Shown here piece after piece: positions 8,290 through 16,303 of a stretch of 64,000 bases of DNA. The DNA lies in NCBI RefSeq assembly GCF_002764115.1, contig NZ_CP017941.1:576059-640058 (forward strand), given 5' to 3'. The first letter of the stretch is position 1; each line of letters begins with the position of its first letter. A model generated the notes under the pieces. It had not been told where the DNA came from. It did not search any database and saw only the letters and a program-made list of their open reading frames with translations. Source of the stretch: Phyllobacterium zundukense. Lineage in GTDB: Bacteria; Pseudomonadota; Alphaproteobacteria; Rhizobiales; Rhizobiaceae. Position numbers and translations under genes: made by a program.

Positions 8290-8832
8290 ATGGTTAAAAT
8301 CACTTGGCTGCTGCTCACCTATAAGGTTCCACCTGATCCGGCCTCCAAACGGGTCGCGCTGTGGCGTCGGCTAAAGGGTATGGGGGCGATATATCTGCAG
8401 AACGGCGTTTGCCTGCTGCCCAAGGCCGACGACCATGTTCGACGGCTCAAGATGCTCGGGAACGATATTGCCGAGATGGGCGGCGAGGCCGTGATTTTGG
8501 AGACTGTCGCATTGGATCGCAGTCAGGAAGACAAGGTCGTAGCCCGCTTCAAGGACGACCGGGACGAGCAGTATCGTGAATTTCTTGGCCGATGCGCCGA
8601 TTTTGAGGCCGAGATCGCCAAGGAGATCGCGATCAACAAATTTACCTACGCAGAGCTCGAGGAAGAAGATACCGACCTGAAGAAGCTCCAGGGCTGGCTG
8701 GAAAAGATCCGAAAGCTTGATTTTTACGGAGCCACATTGGCTGACGAGGCTGCCGAAAGGCTTCGGGGCTGCGAGGCGTTGCTGGAAAGCTACGCACAGC
8801 GCGTCTTCGATGCCCACGATGAAAACAAATGA
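8290..8832 (+). CDS. ChrB N-terminal domain protein
   Basis: This 180-residue protein starts MVKITWLLLTYKVPPDPASK and continues ALWRRLKGMGAIYLQNGVCLLP, the hallmark of the ChrB N-terminal domain found in regulators of chromate resistance. The second half (about 75-180) is helical and charged, with no ChrB C-terminal enzyme-like domain. ChrB proteins sense chromate and control chrA; here no chrA is present and the partner is an MFS transporter whose start overlaps the stop (ATGA). The start at 8290 is chosen because homology begins there; the frame extends up to 8260. It probably regulates or assists the MFS pump, ligand unknown. Confidence 0.78.
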   Translation: MVKITWLLLTYKVPPDPASKRVALWRRLKGMGAIYLQNGVCLLPKADDHVRRLKMLGNDIAEMGGEAVILETVALDRSQEDKVVARFKDDRDEQYREFLGRCADFEAEIAKEIAINKFTYAELEEEDTDLKKLQGWLEKIRKLDFYGATLADEAAERLRGCEALLESYAQRVFDAHDENK

Positions 8833-10073
8833 AACTGGAAGATCGGCAGCATCCGATGACAGACAGTATTGCAACGCCACAGGCGACTTGGCGCAATCTT
8901 CCAACGGGCGTGTGGGCGCTGGGGTTCGTTTCCCTGCTGATGGATATCTCTTCGGAAATGGTTCACGCACTGTTGCCCGTGTACATGGTGACGGTGCTCG
9001 GCACGTCGGCGCTGACCGTCGGCATTATCGAAGGCATTGCCGAAGCGACCGCCTCGGTCACCAAGGTCTTTTCGGGTGCACTGAGTGACTGGCTTGGCAA
9101 GCGCAAGCTCCTGGCCATCATCGGCTATGGTTTGGCGGCATTAACCAAGCCGATCTTTCCGCTCGCTGCCTCGGTTGAATGGCTGATTGCGGCCCGGTTC
9201 ATTGACCGTATCGGCAAAGGCATTCGGGGAGCGCCCAGAGACGCGCTTGTTGCCGACATCAGCCCTGTTCATTTGCGCGGAGCCAGTTTTGGCCTCAGGC
9301 AGTCGCTCGATACGGTTGGGGCTTTCCTCGGACCGGTTTTAGCCATCGGCCTGATGTGGATGACGGCGGACCAATTCCAAGCGGTTTTCTGGATTGCCGT
9401 CATTCCGGCATTTTTGTCGGTCGGGGTACTTGTCGTAGCTGTCCGCGAACCGGAGCGCCCAAGAAATCTGCGCCGCGTTGCCATGCCATTGCATCGCAGT
9501 GAACTGAGGCGGCTGGGCACAACCTATTGGTGGGTCGTCGCCATCGCAGTCGTGTTCACCTTGGCAAGATTCAGTGAGGCATTTCTGGTGCTTCGGGCAC
9601 AGTCAATCGGTCTGCCCCTGATGCTGGTTCCTGTCGTTCTGGTAATCATGAACATTGCCTATTCGGTGTCGGCGTTTCCGATGGGTATCCTGTCGGACCG
9701 TATCGACCGGATTCCACTCCTCGCCGTCGGTCTGGTGCTTCTGCTGGTTGCCGATGTGGTTCTGGTATTTGCGACTGACATTGTTTGGGTCGGCGTGGGT
9801 GTGGCTCTGTGGGGGCTGCATATGGGGTGTACACAAGGCTTACTTGCCACACTGATTGCCGACGCCGCACCCGAGGAACTCCGCGGAACTGCTTTTGGCA
9901 TGTTCAATCTACTCACCGGACTGGCGCTTCTTGCCGCAAGCATCATCGCAGGTGCCGTATGGGAACTGCTGGGCGCGCAGAGCACGTTCCTGACGGGGGC
10001 AGCATTTGCGATGATTACGTTGATCGGTGTTGTTTCCGTACGTGGGCGCTTGATCGCCATCGAGCACAAGTGA
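8829..10073 (+). CDS. MFS efflux transporter paired with the ChrB-like protein
   Basis: The 414-residue protein shows about 12 hydrophobic segments and MFS signatures: SLLMDISSEMVHALLPVYMV in TM1, GALSDWLGKRK (loop 2-3 motif A, G-x3-D-x2-G-R/K-R/K) and RFIDRIGKGIRGAPRDALVAD, plus MGILSDRIDR in the second half. This subfamily is frequently found beside ChrB-domain genes in proteobacteria and is thought to export a toxic solute; the substrate is not shown. ATG 8829 overlaps the upstream stop by four bases; MTDSIATP at 8856 is an alternative start. Confidence 0.82.
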   Translation: MKLEDRQHPMTDSIATPQATWRNLPTGVWALGFVSLLMDISSEMVHALLPVYMVTVLGTSALTVGIIEGIAEATASVTKVFSGALSDWLGKRKLLAIIGYGLAALTKPIFPLAASVEWLIAARFIDRIGKGIRGAPRDALVADISPVHLRGASFGLRQSLDTVGAFLGPVLAIGLMWMTADQFQAVFWIAVIPAFLSVGVLVVAVREPERPRNLRRVAMPLHRSELRRLGTTYWWVVAIAVVFTLARFSEAFLVLRAQSIGLPLMLVPVVLVIMNIAYSVSAFPMGILSDRIDRIPLLAVGLVLLLVADVVLVFATDIVWVGVGVALWGLHMGCTQGLLATLIADAAPEELRGTAFGMFNLLTGLALLAASIIAGAVWELLGAQSTFLTGAAFAMITLIGVVSVRGRLIAIEHK

Positions 10074-10125
10074 GGGCCGGGTGTGGTCCAATTTCATAGC
10101 CGTCTGACCAACTGCGTCCGCTTAG

Positions 10126-10311
10126 TCAGGAATGTGCTCCTTCCTGTTCGCGTGCTCGGTAGAGAGCGTCGATAGCCGTCTGGATGTCCACCAGGTTCTT
10201 GAGCGGTCCCGGGTTTGCACCGTTTTGTGCAATCTGCAGGATTTCTTGGCGACGCGAAAATATCAACTCCTTTATCGCCGCATCGATTTCCTTGACGTGC
10301 TGAGCTGCCAT
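10126..10311 (-). CDS. Small conserved-looking protein, function unknown
   Basis: ATG 10311 (MAAQHVKEIDAAIKELIFS) has a good ribosome site, GGAGGAC, five bases upstream. The 61-residue product is helical and charged: RRQEILQIAQNGANPGPLKN, then LVDIQTAIDALYRAREQEG. I do not recognise a family. The pattern of a short helical protein with a central NGANPGPL turn could fit a small regulator or a structural adaptor. It is convergent with the MFS gene. Confidence 0.55.
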   Translation of the reverse strand: MAAQHVKEIDAAIKELIFSRRQEILQIAQNGANPGPLKNLVDIQTAIDALYRAREQEGAHS

Positions 10312-10470
10312 TTGAGTCCTCCAAGACTGCTGAAGTTGTGATGTGATGTGCCGCCCGGGGAGATGGAAGTCAATCAATGAAGTCAGTAGGATATCGTAGA
10401 AGCGGTTCCCTGCGATTTTCTGCATTCTCGCCCGCAATGCCATGCAGGAACAGCTACCTTGGTAGTGCCG

Positions 10471-10719
10471 TCAGTTACCGATAAAAGTTGGCACTTCACT
10501 TGACTGAAACAAGACGGTTGGCGGCCCATATTCACCCGTGCCAGATTGCTCCTCGAAGGTCCATGCCAGGACGCCAGCGTGTTGACGCGCCAAATAGCGG
10601 GCCATACTGACGGCATCTTCCTCGGAATTTAATTGCATCGGGTTGTAGGCGGGCACGAGTTCACCGTTGTCGGCACGGCTGAATGCAACAACGACAATAA
10701 GGCGCATGGAATGGGCCAT
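10471..10719 (-). CDS. Small protein, function unknown
   Basis: From ATG 10719 the 82-residue product reads MAHSMRLIVVVAFSRADNGE, with LVPAYNPMQLNSEEDAVSMARYLARQHAGVLAW and a GEYGPPTVLF segment. The strand-rich start, an acidic helix and the AW-F-E-x2-SGTGEYGPP end look like a folded cytosolic domain. I do not recognise the family; the reading resembles small conserved proteins of unknown function in rhizobia. It lies in a minus-strand run with the 61-residue gene downstream and a shorter fragment upstream. Confidence 0.5.
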   Translation of the reverse strand: MAHSMRLIVVVAFSRADNGELVPAYNPMQLNSEEDAVSMARYLARQHAGVLAWTFEEQSGTGEYGPPTVLFQSSEVPTFIGN

Positions 10720-10733
10720 CACGTTGATCCTGA

Positions 10734-10901
10734 TTAACTATATTTTATAGCACTCCAGTTTTCCGGAGCCACTGTTTCCCGCCAAGCAACAAGGGTGTGG
10801 CGGTCAGCCAACCGTCCGCAGACCACCATCGCCGTGCGAGCTACCCCGGTTTCCAACCATTCCAGCTCGTAACTGATCACGAGGTCCAGCGGTTCATCCA
10901 A
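10734..10901 (-). CDS. Possible very small protein or gene remnant
   Basis: A minus-strand frame closed by a stop just before 10928 and ending at 10734 reads RSALRHLDEPLDLVISYELE, then WLETGVARTAMVVCGRLADR, ending NWSAIKYS. The composition is that of real protein, but there is no ATG; TTG at 10901 is the best start, giving 55 residues. It may be an intact small gene with a rare start or the 3' end of a lost gene. Family not recognised. Confidence 0.3.
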   Translation of the reverse strand: MDEPLDLVISYELEWLETGVARTAMVVCGRLADRHTLVAWRETVAPENWSAIKYS

Positions 10902-11063
10902 ATGTCTTAACGCGCTGCGCAGGCGCGACAGGGGAGCCTGTTATCGATGAAAGTCGGCGATACGACGGGTTTCATCATTTCGGGGCGCGGGTCAGGTTTC
11001 CGTTCGGCCAAACTTCAAAATCTGCTACAATATCGCTGGAGGAAAATTGGGAGGAGTTCGGTC

Positions 11064-11441
11064 ATGCGCAACTTATCGAAGTGCATGCTTGCGGCATCGC
11101 TACTCGGAGCGAATGTTGCGTATGCAGAACCCATCACGTTTCATACACAAACATTCAGCGACCAGACGACTGTTACAATGGCGGTGACTTCAAGTTCCGC
11201 GTTGTCGCAACAGGAATACGACTACGGTGTCACGATCAACCTTATAGAAACCGACGCTACTGGGCTGGTCTATCATGACAATGGCTTGCACAAAGCACTG
11301 GTGAAATGCCGAGAAGATCCCGGAAAGATATTCGTTGGAGGCAAGGAATACAGGGTTGTCCCAGAGAGGGATGCCTCAGCACCGGACAAATGGAAAAACG
11401 ATCTCTGGCGGGCGATCTGTCTGGAACCGCCTGTCTCTTGA
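11064..11441 (+). CDS. Exported protein of unknown function
   Basis: ATG 11064 has GGGAGGAG about eight bases upstream. The 125-residue product starts MRNLSKCMLAASLLGANVAYA, a Sec signal peptide with cleavage near AYA-EP. The mature part is mainly beta (FHTQTFSDQTTVTMAVTSSS, DYGVTINLIETDATGLVYHD) with two Cys residues (VKCREDPGKIF and RAICLEPP) that could form a disulfide in the periplasm. Family not recognised. Confidence 0.6.
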   Translation: MRNLSKCMLAASLLGANVAYAEPITFHTQTFSDQTTVTMAVTSSSALSQQEYDYGVTINLIETDATGLVYHDNGLHKALVKCREDPGKIFVGGKEYRVVPERDASAPDKWKNDLWRAICLEPPVS

Positions 11442-11554
11442 CCCTATCCGTTCGGGCCGTCTCGTTGCCCAGCGATCGTGATGGACAATTCCGGCACAAA
11501 ACAGCATAACTTGCCCCGATAGTCACATCTGCCGCGTGAGCTCCGGAGCCTTTG

Positions 11555-12361
11555 ATGTTTTTCCTCGTATCGAAAGTCCTCGGCTATCTCGTGCTCCCGT
11601 CGAACGTCATTGGCTTGCTTGGAGCTGCCGGCATCCTGGCGTTGGTCGTTGGACGTCGGCGAACTGGCGTCTCGCTTTTGGTGATTTCCGCTGTCCTGTT
11701 GGCCATCGTCGGCTGGTCTCCCTTAGGTCCCGCGGCATTGATGGTTCTTGAGGATCGCTTCCCGCGTCCGGCGCTTTCCGGTCCGGTCGCCGGAATTGTG
11801 ATGTTGGGAGGAGCGGTCGACACGCACATAACGGGCGAGCGGGAAAGCCCGGCTCTCAACGAGGCTGCGGAACGGCTGACGGCAACCGCTGAACTCAGCC
11901 GGCTCTATCCCACCGCCAGAGTCCTTCTTTCGGGTGGCGCGAACCATCTCGTACACGACAACACACCAACGGAATCCCAGATCGCCAAAGATGTTCTCAT
12001 CAGCATCGGCGTGCCAGAATCCCGCATAACGACCGAAGACATATCCCGAAACACCTGCGAAAACGGATCAGAAAGCGCCGCGGCATTCCAGTCGAAACCC
12101 GGCGAACAATGGCTGCTGGTGACATCCGCGGCCCACATGCCACGGGCGGTGGCATGCTTCCGGTCGGCCGGCGCAAACATCGTTCCCTATCCGGTCGACT
12201 ACCGCACCCGGGGCGATGACGACCTTTACAGGCCCGTCGTTTCGATTGCCGCGGGTCTCGCGGCCTCTGACCTCGCTGCCCACGAATGGCTGGGATTGGT
12301 CAGTTACAGGTTGATGGGACTGACAGCGGAAATCTTTCCAACGAGTGCCGGGCCATCTTAG
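11555..12361 (+). CDS. YdcF/ElyC-like DUF218 membrane protein
   Basis: The 268-residue protein has two N-terminal hydrophobic segments (residues 5-60) and then a DUF218 domain: GIVMLGGAVDTHI, ARVLLSGGANHLV, E-x2... PESRITTEDISRNTCENGSES, and QWLLVTSAAHMPRAVACFRSAG. This matches the YdcF/SanA/ElyC group of envelope proteins, of which ElyC is linked to undecaprenyl-phosphate lipid metabolism and cell-wall assembly. CGGAG six bases before ATG 11555 supports this start. The role here is inferred only from the family. Confidence 0.8.
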   Translation: MFFLVSKVLGYLVLPSNVIGLLGAAGILALVVGRRRTGVSLLVISAVLLAIVGWSPLGPAALMVLEDRFPRPALSGPVAGIVMLGGAVDTHITGERESPALNEAAERLTATAELSRLYPTARVLLSGGANHLVHDNTPTESQIAKDVLISIGVPESRITTEDISRNTCENGSESAAAFQSKPGEQWLLVTSAAHMPRAVACFRSAGANIVPYPVDYRTRGDDDLYRPVVSIAAGLAASDLAAHEWLGLVSYRLMGLTAEIFPTSAGPS

Positions 12362-12447
12362 ATGACGCCGGATCGGGGGCATGTTGATCTATTTGGCGGA
12401 ACTTTATTCCGGTGTTACCGTTACGAAGACGGAGGCCGCACCGAAGT

Positions 12448-12789
12448 ATGGGATGTATCCGCAAGTTCACTCAAATTCTTTTCGTAGGTCTGTTGGCACT
12501 CGTACTGGCGACATCAAGTGCGGGGGCTGAAATTCGCTCGCCCGAGGGCAGGGCGACCGCTGATTGTATGGGGATCCAACACGCTTTCCGCATCGAAACG
12601 TTTTCCAGCAAACATCATTCCGGAATCGCCTCACACTGTTGCTCAATCGGCCATTGCTGGGTTGCCATGCAAACAGAAGTACCCGCTATGACGGTTGAAC
12701 TGCCGGGATTTCGTGTCGCAGACCTCACTCAACAGATCGCAGTCATTCCGGTCTCGACACAGCTCGAAAAACCTCCACAACGCCTTTGA
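12448..12789 (+). CDS. Small exported Cys/His protein with Pro-Pro tail (family A)
   Basis: The 113-residue product from ATG 12448 starts MGCIRKFTQILFVGLLALVL with cleavage likely near SSAGA. The mature part has HHSGIASHCCSIGHC, then a hydrophobic middle and the C-terminal tail QLEKPPQRL. I do not recognise a named family, but the plan (signal segment, Cys cluster, hydrophobic middle, Pro-Pro tail) recurs in the proteins at 19674, 37694 and 39681. It lies directly upstream of copper-binding genes, so a periplasmic or membrane-linked metal role is plausible. The start is uncertain, since GGAGG lies 13 bases upstream. Confidence 0.5.
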   Translation: MGCIRKFTQILFVGLLALVLATSSAGAEIRSPEGRATADCMGIQHAFRIETFSSKHHSGIASHCCSIGHCWVAMQTEVPAMTVELPGFRVADLTQQIAVIPVSTQLEKPPQRL

Positions 12790-12812
12790 TTTTCCAGTTC
12801 ATTTTCGACACG

Positions 12813-12830
12813 CCTGTCCTCGCGGACAGG
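12813..12830 (+). terminator. Perfect hairpin upstream of the DUF305 gene
   Basis: CCTGTCC-tcgc-GGACAGG forms a seven-pair stem 35 bases before the DUF305 start and just after the preceding stop. No T run follows, so it could be a weak terminator, an RNA-processing site or an operator. Confidence 0.35.
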
Positions 12831-12865
12831 TGCGTGAGTTCAATAGCAAATGAAGGAAATTCAAG

Positions 12866-13312
12866 ATGCGTATTCTTACACCAGTCTTGGCCGTCGCAAT
12901 CCTCATCAGTGGCAGCTCAATCGCTATCGCTCAGGAAGCAATGGGCGAGGATCACGACATGTCCGGCGGAATGATGCCTGCGGCCTGCAAAGCGACCGAT
13001 GGAAAGAAAATGGCCAACCACCGCATGACCATGCCCAAAGCACCCAAAATGGACGCCGCCCATGCGGAACTGATGGACGCCATGATGGGCATGGTGAAGC
13101 CGGCCGCCATGCAGGGCATGATGGCAAAAGACCCCGATGTCGCATTCGTGTGTGGCATGATCGTCCATCATCAAGGTGCCATCGACATGGCCAATGCTGA
13201 ACTCAAGAACGGCGACGACAAATGGGCGAAGGACATGGCCCAGAAGGTCATCGATGCTCAGACCAAGGAAATCGCCGACATGACCGCCTGGCTGGAAAAA
13301 CAAGCCAAGTGA
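12866..13312 (+). CDS. DUF305 periplasmic copper-binding protein
   Basis: The 148-residue protein has a signal peptide (MRILTPVLAVAILISGSSIAIA) and a Met/His-rich mature part: EDHDMSGGMMPAACKA, NHRMTMPKAPKMDAAHAELM, then the DUF305 core FVCGMIVHHQGAIDMANAEL and MAQKVIDAQTKEIADMTAWL. DUF305 proteins (CopM-like) bind Cu(I)/Ag(I) through Met and the HHQ-A-I-x-M motif in the periplasm. AAGGAA lies about six bases before ATG 12866. It is followed within 21 bases by the copper storage gene, suggesting one operon for copper sequestration. Confidence 0.85.
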   Translation: MRILTPVLAVAILISGSSIAIAQEAMGEDHDMSGGMMPAACKATDGKKMANHRMTMPKAPKMDAAHAELMDAMMGMVKPAAMQGMMAKDPDVAFVCGMIVHHQGAIDMANAELKNGDDKWAKDMAQKVIDAQTKEIADMTAWLEKQAK

Positions 13313-13333
13313 CATTCAAAGAGGAGAAACATC

Positions 13334-13669
13334 ATGATGCACCACACTGACGCCGATATGAAAGCCTGCATCGATGAATGCTTGGCATGTTACGCAACTT
13401 GTCTCTCGATGGCGACGGGTCATTGCCTCGAATTGGGTGGCAAGCACACGGAGAAGAAACATTTTACCTTGATGCTCGCCTGCGCCGAGATTTGCCGGAC
13501 TTCGGCGCATTTCATGCTGATCGGTTCACCCCATCACAAGCACACATGCCGGGAATGTGCCGAGATCTGTAGCGAATGCGCGGACGACTGCGAGCGCATA
13601 GGCGACATGCAGGACTGCGTCGACGCCTGCCGTCGCTGTGCGGAATCTTGCAACAAGATGGCCGCCTGA
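13334..13669 (+). CDS. Four-helix-bundle copper storage protein (Csp-like)
   Basis: The 111-residue protein lacks a signal peptide, so it should be cytosolic (Csp3-like). It has 16 Cys residues placed on helices: DMKACIDECLACYATCLSMA, MLACAEICRTSAHFM, CRECAEICSECADDC and DCVDACRRCAESC. Such proteins form tetramers of Cys-lined four-helix bundles that store many Cu(I) ions. GAGGAG seven bases before the ATG fixes the start. The placement between the DUF305 gene and cytochrome c' fits a copper buffering role. A strong hairpin follows. Confidence 0.88.
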   Translation: MMHHTDADMKACIDECLACYATCLSMATGHCLELGGKHTEKKHFTLMLACAEICRTSAHFMLIGSPHHKHTCRECAEICSECADDCERIGDMQDCVDACRRCAESCNKMAA

Positions 13670-13685
13670 CATCACGACAACAAAC

Positions 13686-13710
13686 GGGTGGCGGAATCGC
13701 TCCGCCACCC
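13686..13710 (+). terminator. Strong hairpin after the copper storage gene
   Basis: GGGTGGCGGA-atcgc-TCCGCCACCC is a perfect ten-pair stem 16 bases after the stop. It has no clear T tract, so it would act as a transcript-stabilising or weak termination structure between this operon part and the cytochrome c' gene. Confidence 0.5.
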
Positions 13711-13776
13711 GCGAAGGGGCCTGTAGTTTCCAACAGGCGGAAGTCCACCTGATCTTCAAAGTTGCAAGGAGCAGAG

Positions 13777-14367
13777 ATGCTATCCCGGAAAGCCGATTGC
13801 GACGTTTTGTTGAGGTCCTTGCGCGCGGGTGCAGTTCTTGCCATCGCAACAGTTTTAGTCGTCGGCGCATCGGCTGATCCGAACTCGCCATCGGACATTA
13901 TCAAGGCACGTCAAGCTTCCATGAAGGCCATGGCCGAGGCCGGCAAGACGATTGCCGGCATGTTCGAGGGCAAGCTTCCCTATGACGCGGCGGCTTTCAA
14001 AAAATCGGCGGAGACAATCAGCCGGCATTCCGGCGATGCGATGGTCATTGAGTTTCCTGCGACAACGCTCGGCCCCCCGTCAGCGGCCAAATCCGAAATC
14101 GACCAGTCACGCGAGGAGTTTGACGCCCTGGCCCGAAAAGTCGCGTCGTTCGCCACAGTGATTTCTGCGGCAGCCGACAAAGCCCCAAACGGCATCACAC
14201 AGGATATGAGAATGGGATCATCCTCCAGCATGGGCAGCAGCCTCTTGGGAAAACGCCAAGTGCCCGGCGAAGCAGACATTGCCAAACTGCCGGCCGAACA
14301 TGCCTTTCATTTGATGCTCCAGGAGTGCTCGAGCTGCCACGCCAAGTTCAGGGAAAAAGTCAAATAA
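13777..14367 (+). CDS. Cytochrome c' (class II c-type cytochrome)
   Basis: The 196-residue exported protein has a hydrophobic signal segment (GAVLAIATVLVVGASA) and a C-terminal haem site CSSCH (C-x2-CH) in LMLQECSSCHAKFREKVK, as in class II cytochromes, where the haem motif is near the C-terminus. The N-terminal helix IIKARQASMKAMAEAGKTI supplies the usual R-x2-x-M region. AAGGAG six bases before ATG 13777 favours this start. Cytochromes of this class bind NO or transfer electrons; in this operon it may take electrons from, or give them to, copper enzymes (inference). Confidence 0.8.
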   Translation: MLSRKADCDVLLRSLRAGAVLAIATVLVVGASADPNSPSDIIKARQASMKAMAEAGKTIAGMFEGKLPYDAAAFKKSAETISRHSGDAMVIEFPATTLGPPSAAKSEIDQSREEFDALARKVASFATVISAAADKAPNGITQDMRMGSSSSMGSSLLGKRQVPGEADIAKLPAEHAFHLMLQECSSCHAKFREKVK

Positions 14368-14414
14368 GCTGCAACCTTTGATGCCGTTCATTCAAACCCG
14401 AGGAAAGCCCCGCA

Positions 14415-16250
14415 ATGTTCGTCCAACCAATCGACTACATCCTCGCTGGCTGGTTTGTGCTGGCGGCCGTGAGCACGGCTTATGTTGCCTGGGATCAATT
14501 CCGCAACAATCCCGAGCCGGCTGTGATGAAGTGGGGCTTCATTCTGGTTACGCTGTATCTCGGACCAGTGGGCCTTCTCCTCTACGTTCTCGCCGACAAG
14601 GAGCCGCGACCGGGCACGCACGAAGAGTTCATCCAACCGCTTTGGAAACAGGGTATCGGCAGCACCATCCACTGCGTCGCGGGCGACGCCACGGGCATCA
14701 TCATCGCCGCCGTCATTACCGCCATGATCGGTTTCCCGATGTGGGTTGATATCATCATCGAGTATATTGCTGGTTTCGCCTTGGGTCTGTTCATCTTCCA
14801 GGCCCTGTTCATGAAGAACATGATGGGCGGCACATACTGGGAGAATGTCCGCAACTCCTTCATGCCGGAGTTCATTAGTATGAATGCCATGATGGCCGGA
14901 ATGGCCCCGGTGATGGCTGTCCTGATGATGGGCCGCGACATGCGCGCCATGTGGCCAGGGGAACTCTTGTTCTGGGGCGTCATGGCCCTCGGCATCGGTG
15001 TTGGTTTCCTGACGGCCTATCCGTTCAACGTCTGGCTCGTTTCCAAGGGTCTCAAACATGGCCTGATGACCGAGCGGCAAGAACAGAAGCTGAAGCCCGA
15101 AGCAGCCCATGCCCACCATGCACCCGCGAAAGTGGGGGCGCACGGAGGGCATGCAAACTCGAGGGAACATCACGGATCGTCGCATGAGAAGCATCAACAG
15201 GGCAGGGGCGGCGGCCACGGTACCCATGGCGGTGCATTGCCCCCAGCCTTCGCCCCGACACGGACCCAGGTTACGGCCGTCGCGACCTTTACCACCCTGA
15301 TGCTTGTCGGCGGGTTTGCTTATCCGTTCACCAAGGTCAACATGTATCTCACCGCGCATGAGGTCGGCGACGTGATTATGGCACCCGGAATGATCATGGA
15401 TTTCGACACGCCGGCGGACTCCATGCGGGACATGGCGGCGATAGATCCCCGTCTGACGGCCTTCAAAGCCGACGCGGCATCACAGGGTGGCCAGGTTCTG
15501 GAGCCCCGCCTGGAGAACGGGGTAAAAGTGTTCGATCTCGAAGCCTCGGTCATCCGTTGGTCGATCCTGCCGGGTGAAACGGTCGAGGCTTATGCCTACA
15601 ACAATCAGGTGCCGGGACCGACATTACGCGTGACCGAAGGAGATCGGGTTCGCATCAACGTGACCAACAAGCTTCCGGAAAGCACGACAGTGCACTGGCA
15701 TGGCCTGATCCTGCCCAATGAAATGGACGGCCCCGCTGAAATCACGCAAGAACCAATCCAGCCCGGCAAGACCTTCTCTTACGAATACACGGTCGGTCAG
15801 CACGGCACTTATTTCTATCACACCCATGAGCTGCAAGAATGGTTGAAGCGGGAATGGTTGACCTATCCGTCGATGCCGATGGAGGGCGGCCAGCCGAACT
15901 TCTTCACGATCAACGGCAAGGCTTTCCCCGCAACCGACACCGTCATGATGAAGGTCGGGCAGTTGCTGAAGGTCCGCTTCATCGGGTCTCACACTACAGC
16001 CATCCATCCGATGCACATTCATGGCGGGCCGTTTCAGGTGGCGGCGATCGATGGTGAAACGCTGCAGGACTCAGCCCGGTATATGGCGGACACCGTCAAT
16101 GTTGCTCCCGGTCAACGGTACGATGTTCTCTGGAGGGCTCAACGACCCGGCAAATGGCTTGTTCACTGCCACATCCCGCATCACACCACCAACAACAATG
16201 TCGAGACGAAGGGTGGCGGCGGGCTCATGCTCGTCGTTGAGGTGGAATAG
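14415..16250 (+). CDS. DUF4396 membrane domain fused to a multicopper oxidase
   Basis: The 611-residue protein joins two modules. Residues 1-215 carry about five membrane segments of the DUF4396 type (GDATGIIIAAVITAMIGFPM, FISMNAMMAGMAPVMAVLMM). A His-rich linker (about 225-275, AHAHHAPAKVGAHGGHAN) and another TM (about 290-306) lead to the oxidase domain. Copper ligands are visible as HWHG (427-430), HTH (469-471), HPMHIHG (531-537) and HCHIPHH (584-590). The oxidase would sit outside the membrane and oxidise Cu(I) or another substrate. The position that is normally the axial Met, five residues after the last His, is Asn here. It follows the cytochrome c' gene by 47 bases in the same direction. 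Confidence 0.85.
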   Translation: MFVQPIDYILAGWFVLAAVSTAYVAWDQFRNNPEPAVMKWGFILVTLYLGPVGLLLYVLADKEPRPGTHEEFIQPLWKQGIGSTIHCVAGDATGIIIAAVITAMIGFPMWVDIIIEYIAGFALGLFIFQALFMKNMMGGTYWENVRNSFMPEFISMNAMMAGMAPVMAVLMMGRDMRAMWPGELLFWGVMALGIGVGFLTAYPFNVWLVSKGLKHGLMTERQEQKLKPEAAHAHHAPAKVGAHGGHANSREHHGSSHEKHQQGRGGGHGTHGGALPPAFAPTRTQVTAVATFTTLMLVGGFAYPFTKVNMYLTAHEVGDVIMAPGMIMDFDTPADSMRDMAAIDPRLTAFKADAASQGGQVLEPRLENGVKVFDLEASVIRWSILPGETVEAYAYNNQVPGPTLRVTEGDRVRINVTNKLPESTTVHWHGLILPNEMDGPAEITQEPIQPGKTFSYEYTVGQHGTYFYHTHELQEWLKREWLTYPSMPMEGGQPNFFTINGKAFPATDTVMMKVGQLLKVRFIGSHTTAIHPMHIHGGPFQVAAIDGETLQDSARYMADTVNVAPGQRYDVLWRAQRPGKWLVHCHIPHHTTNNNVETKGGGGLMLVVEVE

Positions 16251-16303
16251 CTCAAGATGTCACTAAGAGGTTGCCGCGAATGGTCCACATGCATTGGAGC
16301 GAG

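Noticed and set aside
14388..15359. A 323-codon minus-strand frame
   Set aside because: It is antisense to the DUF4396-oxidase fusion, low complexity and without a recognisable domain or ribosome site.
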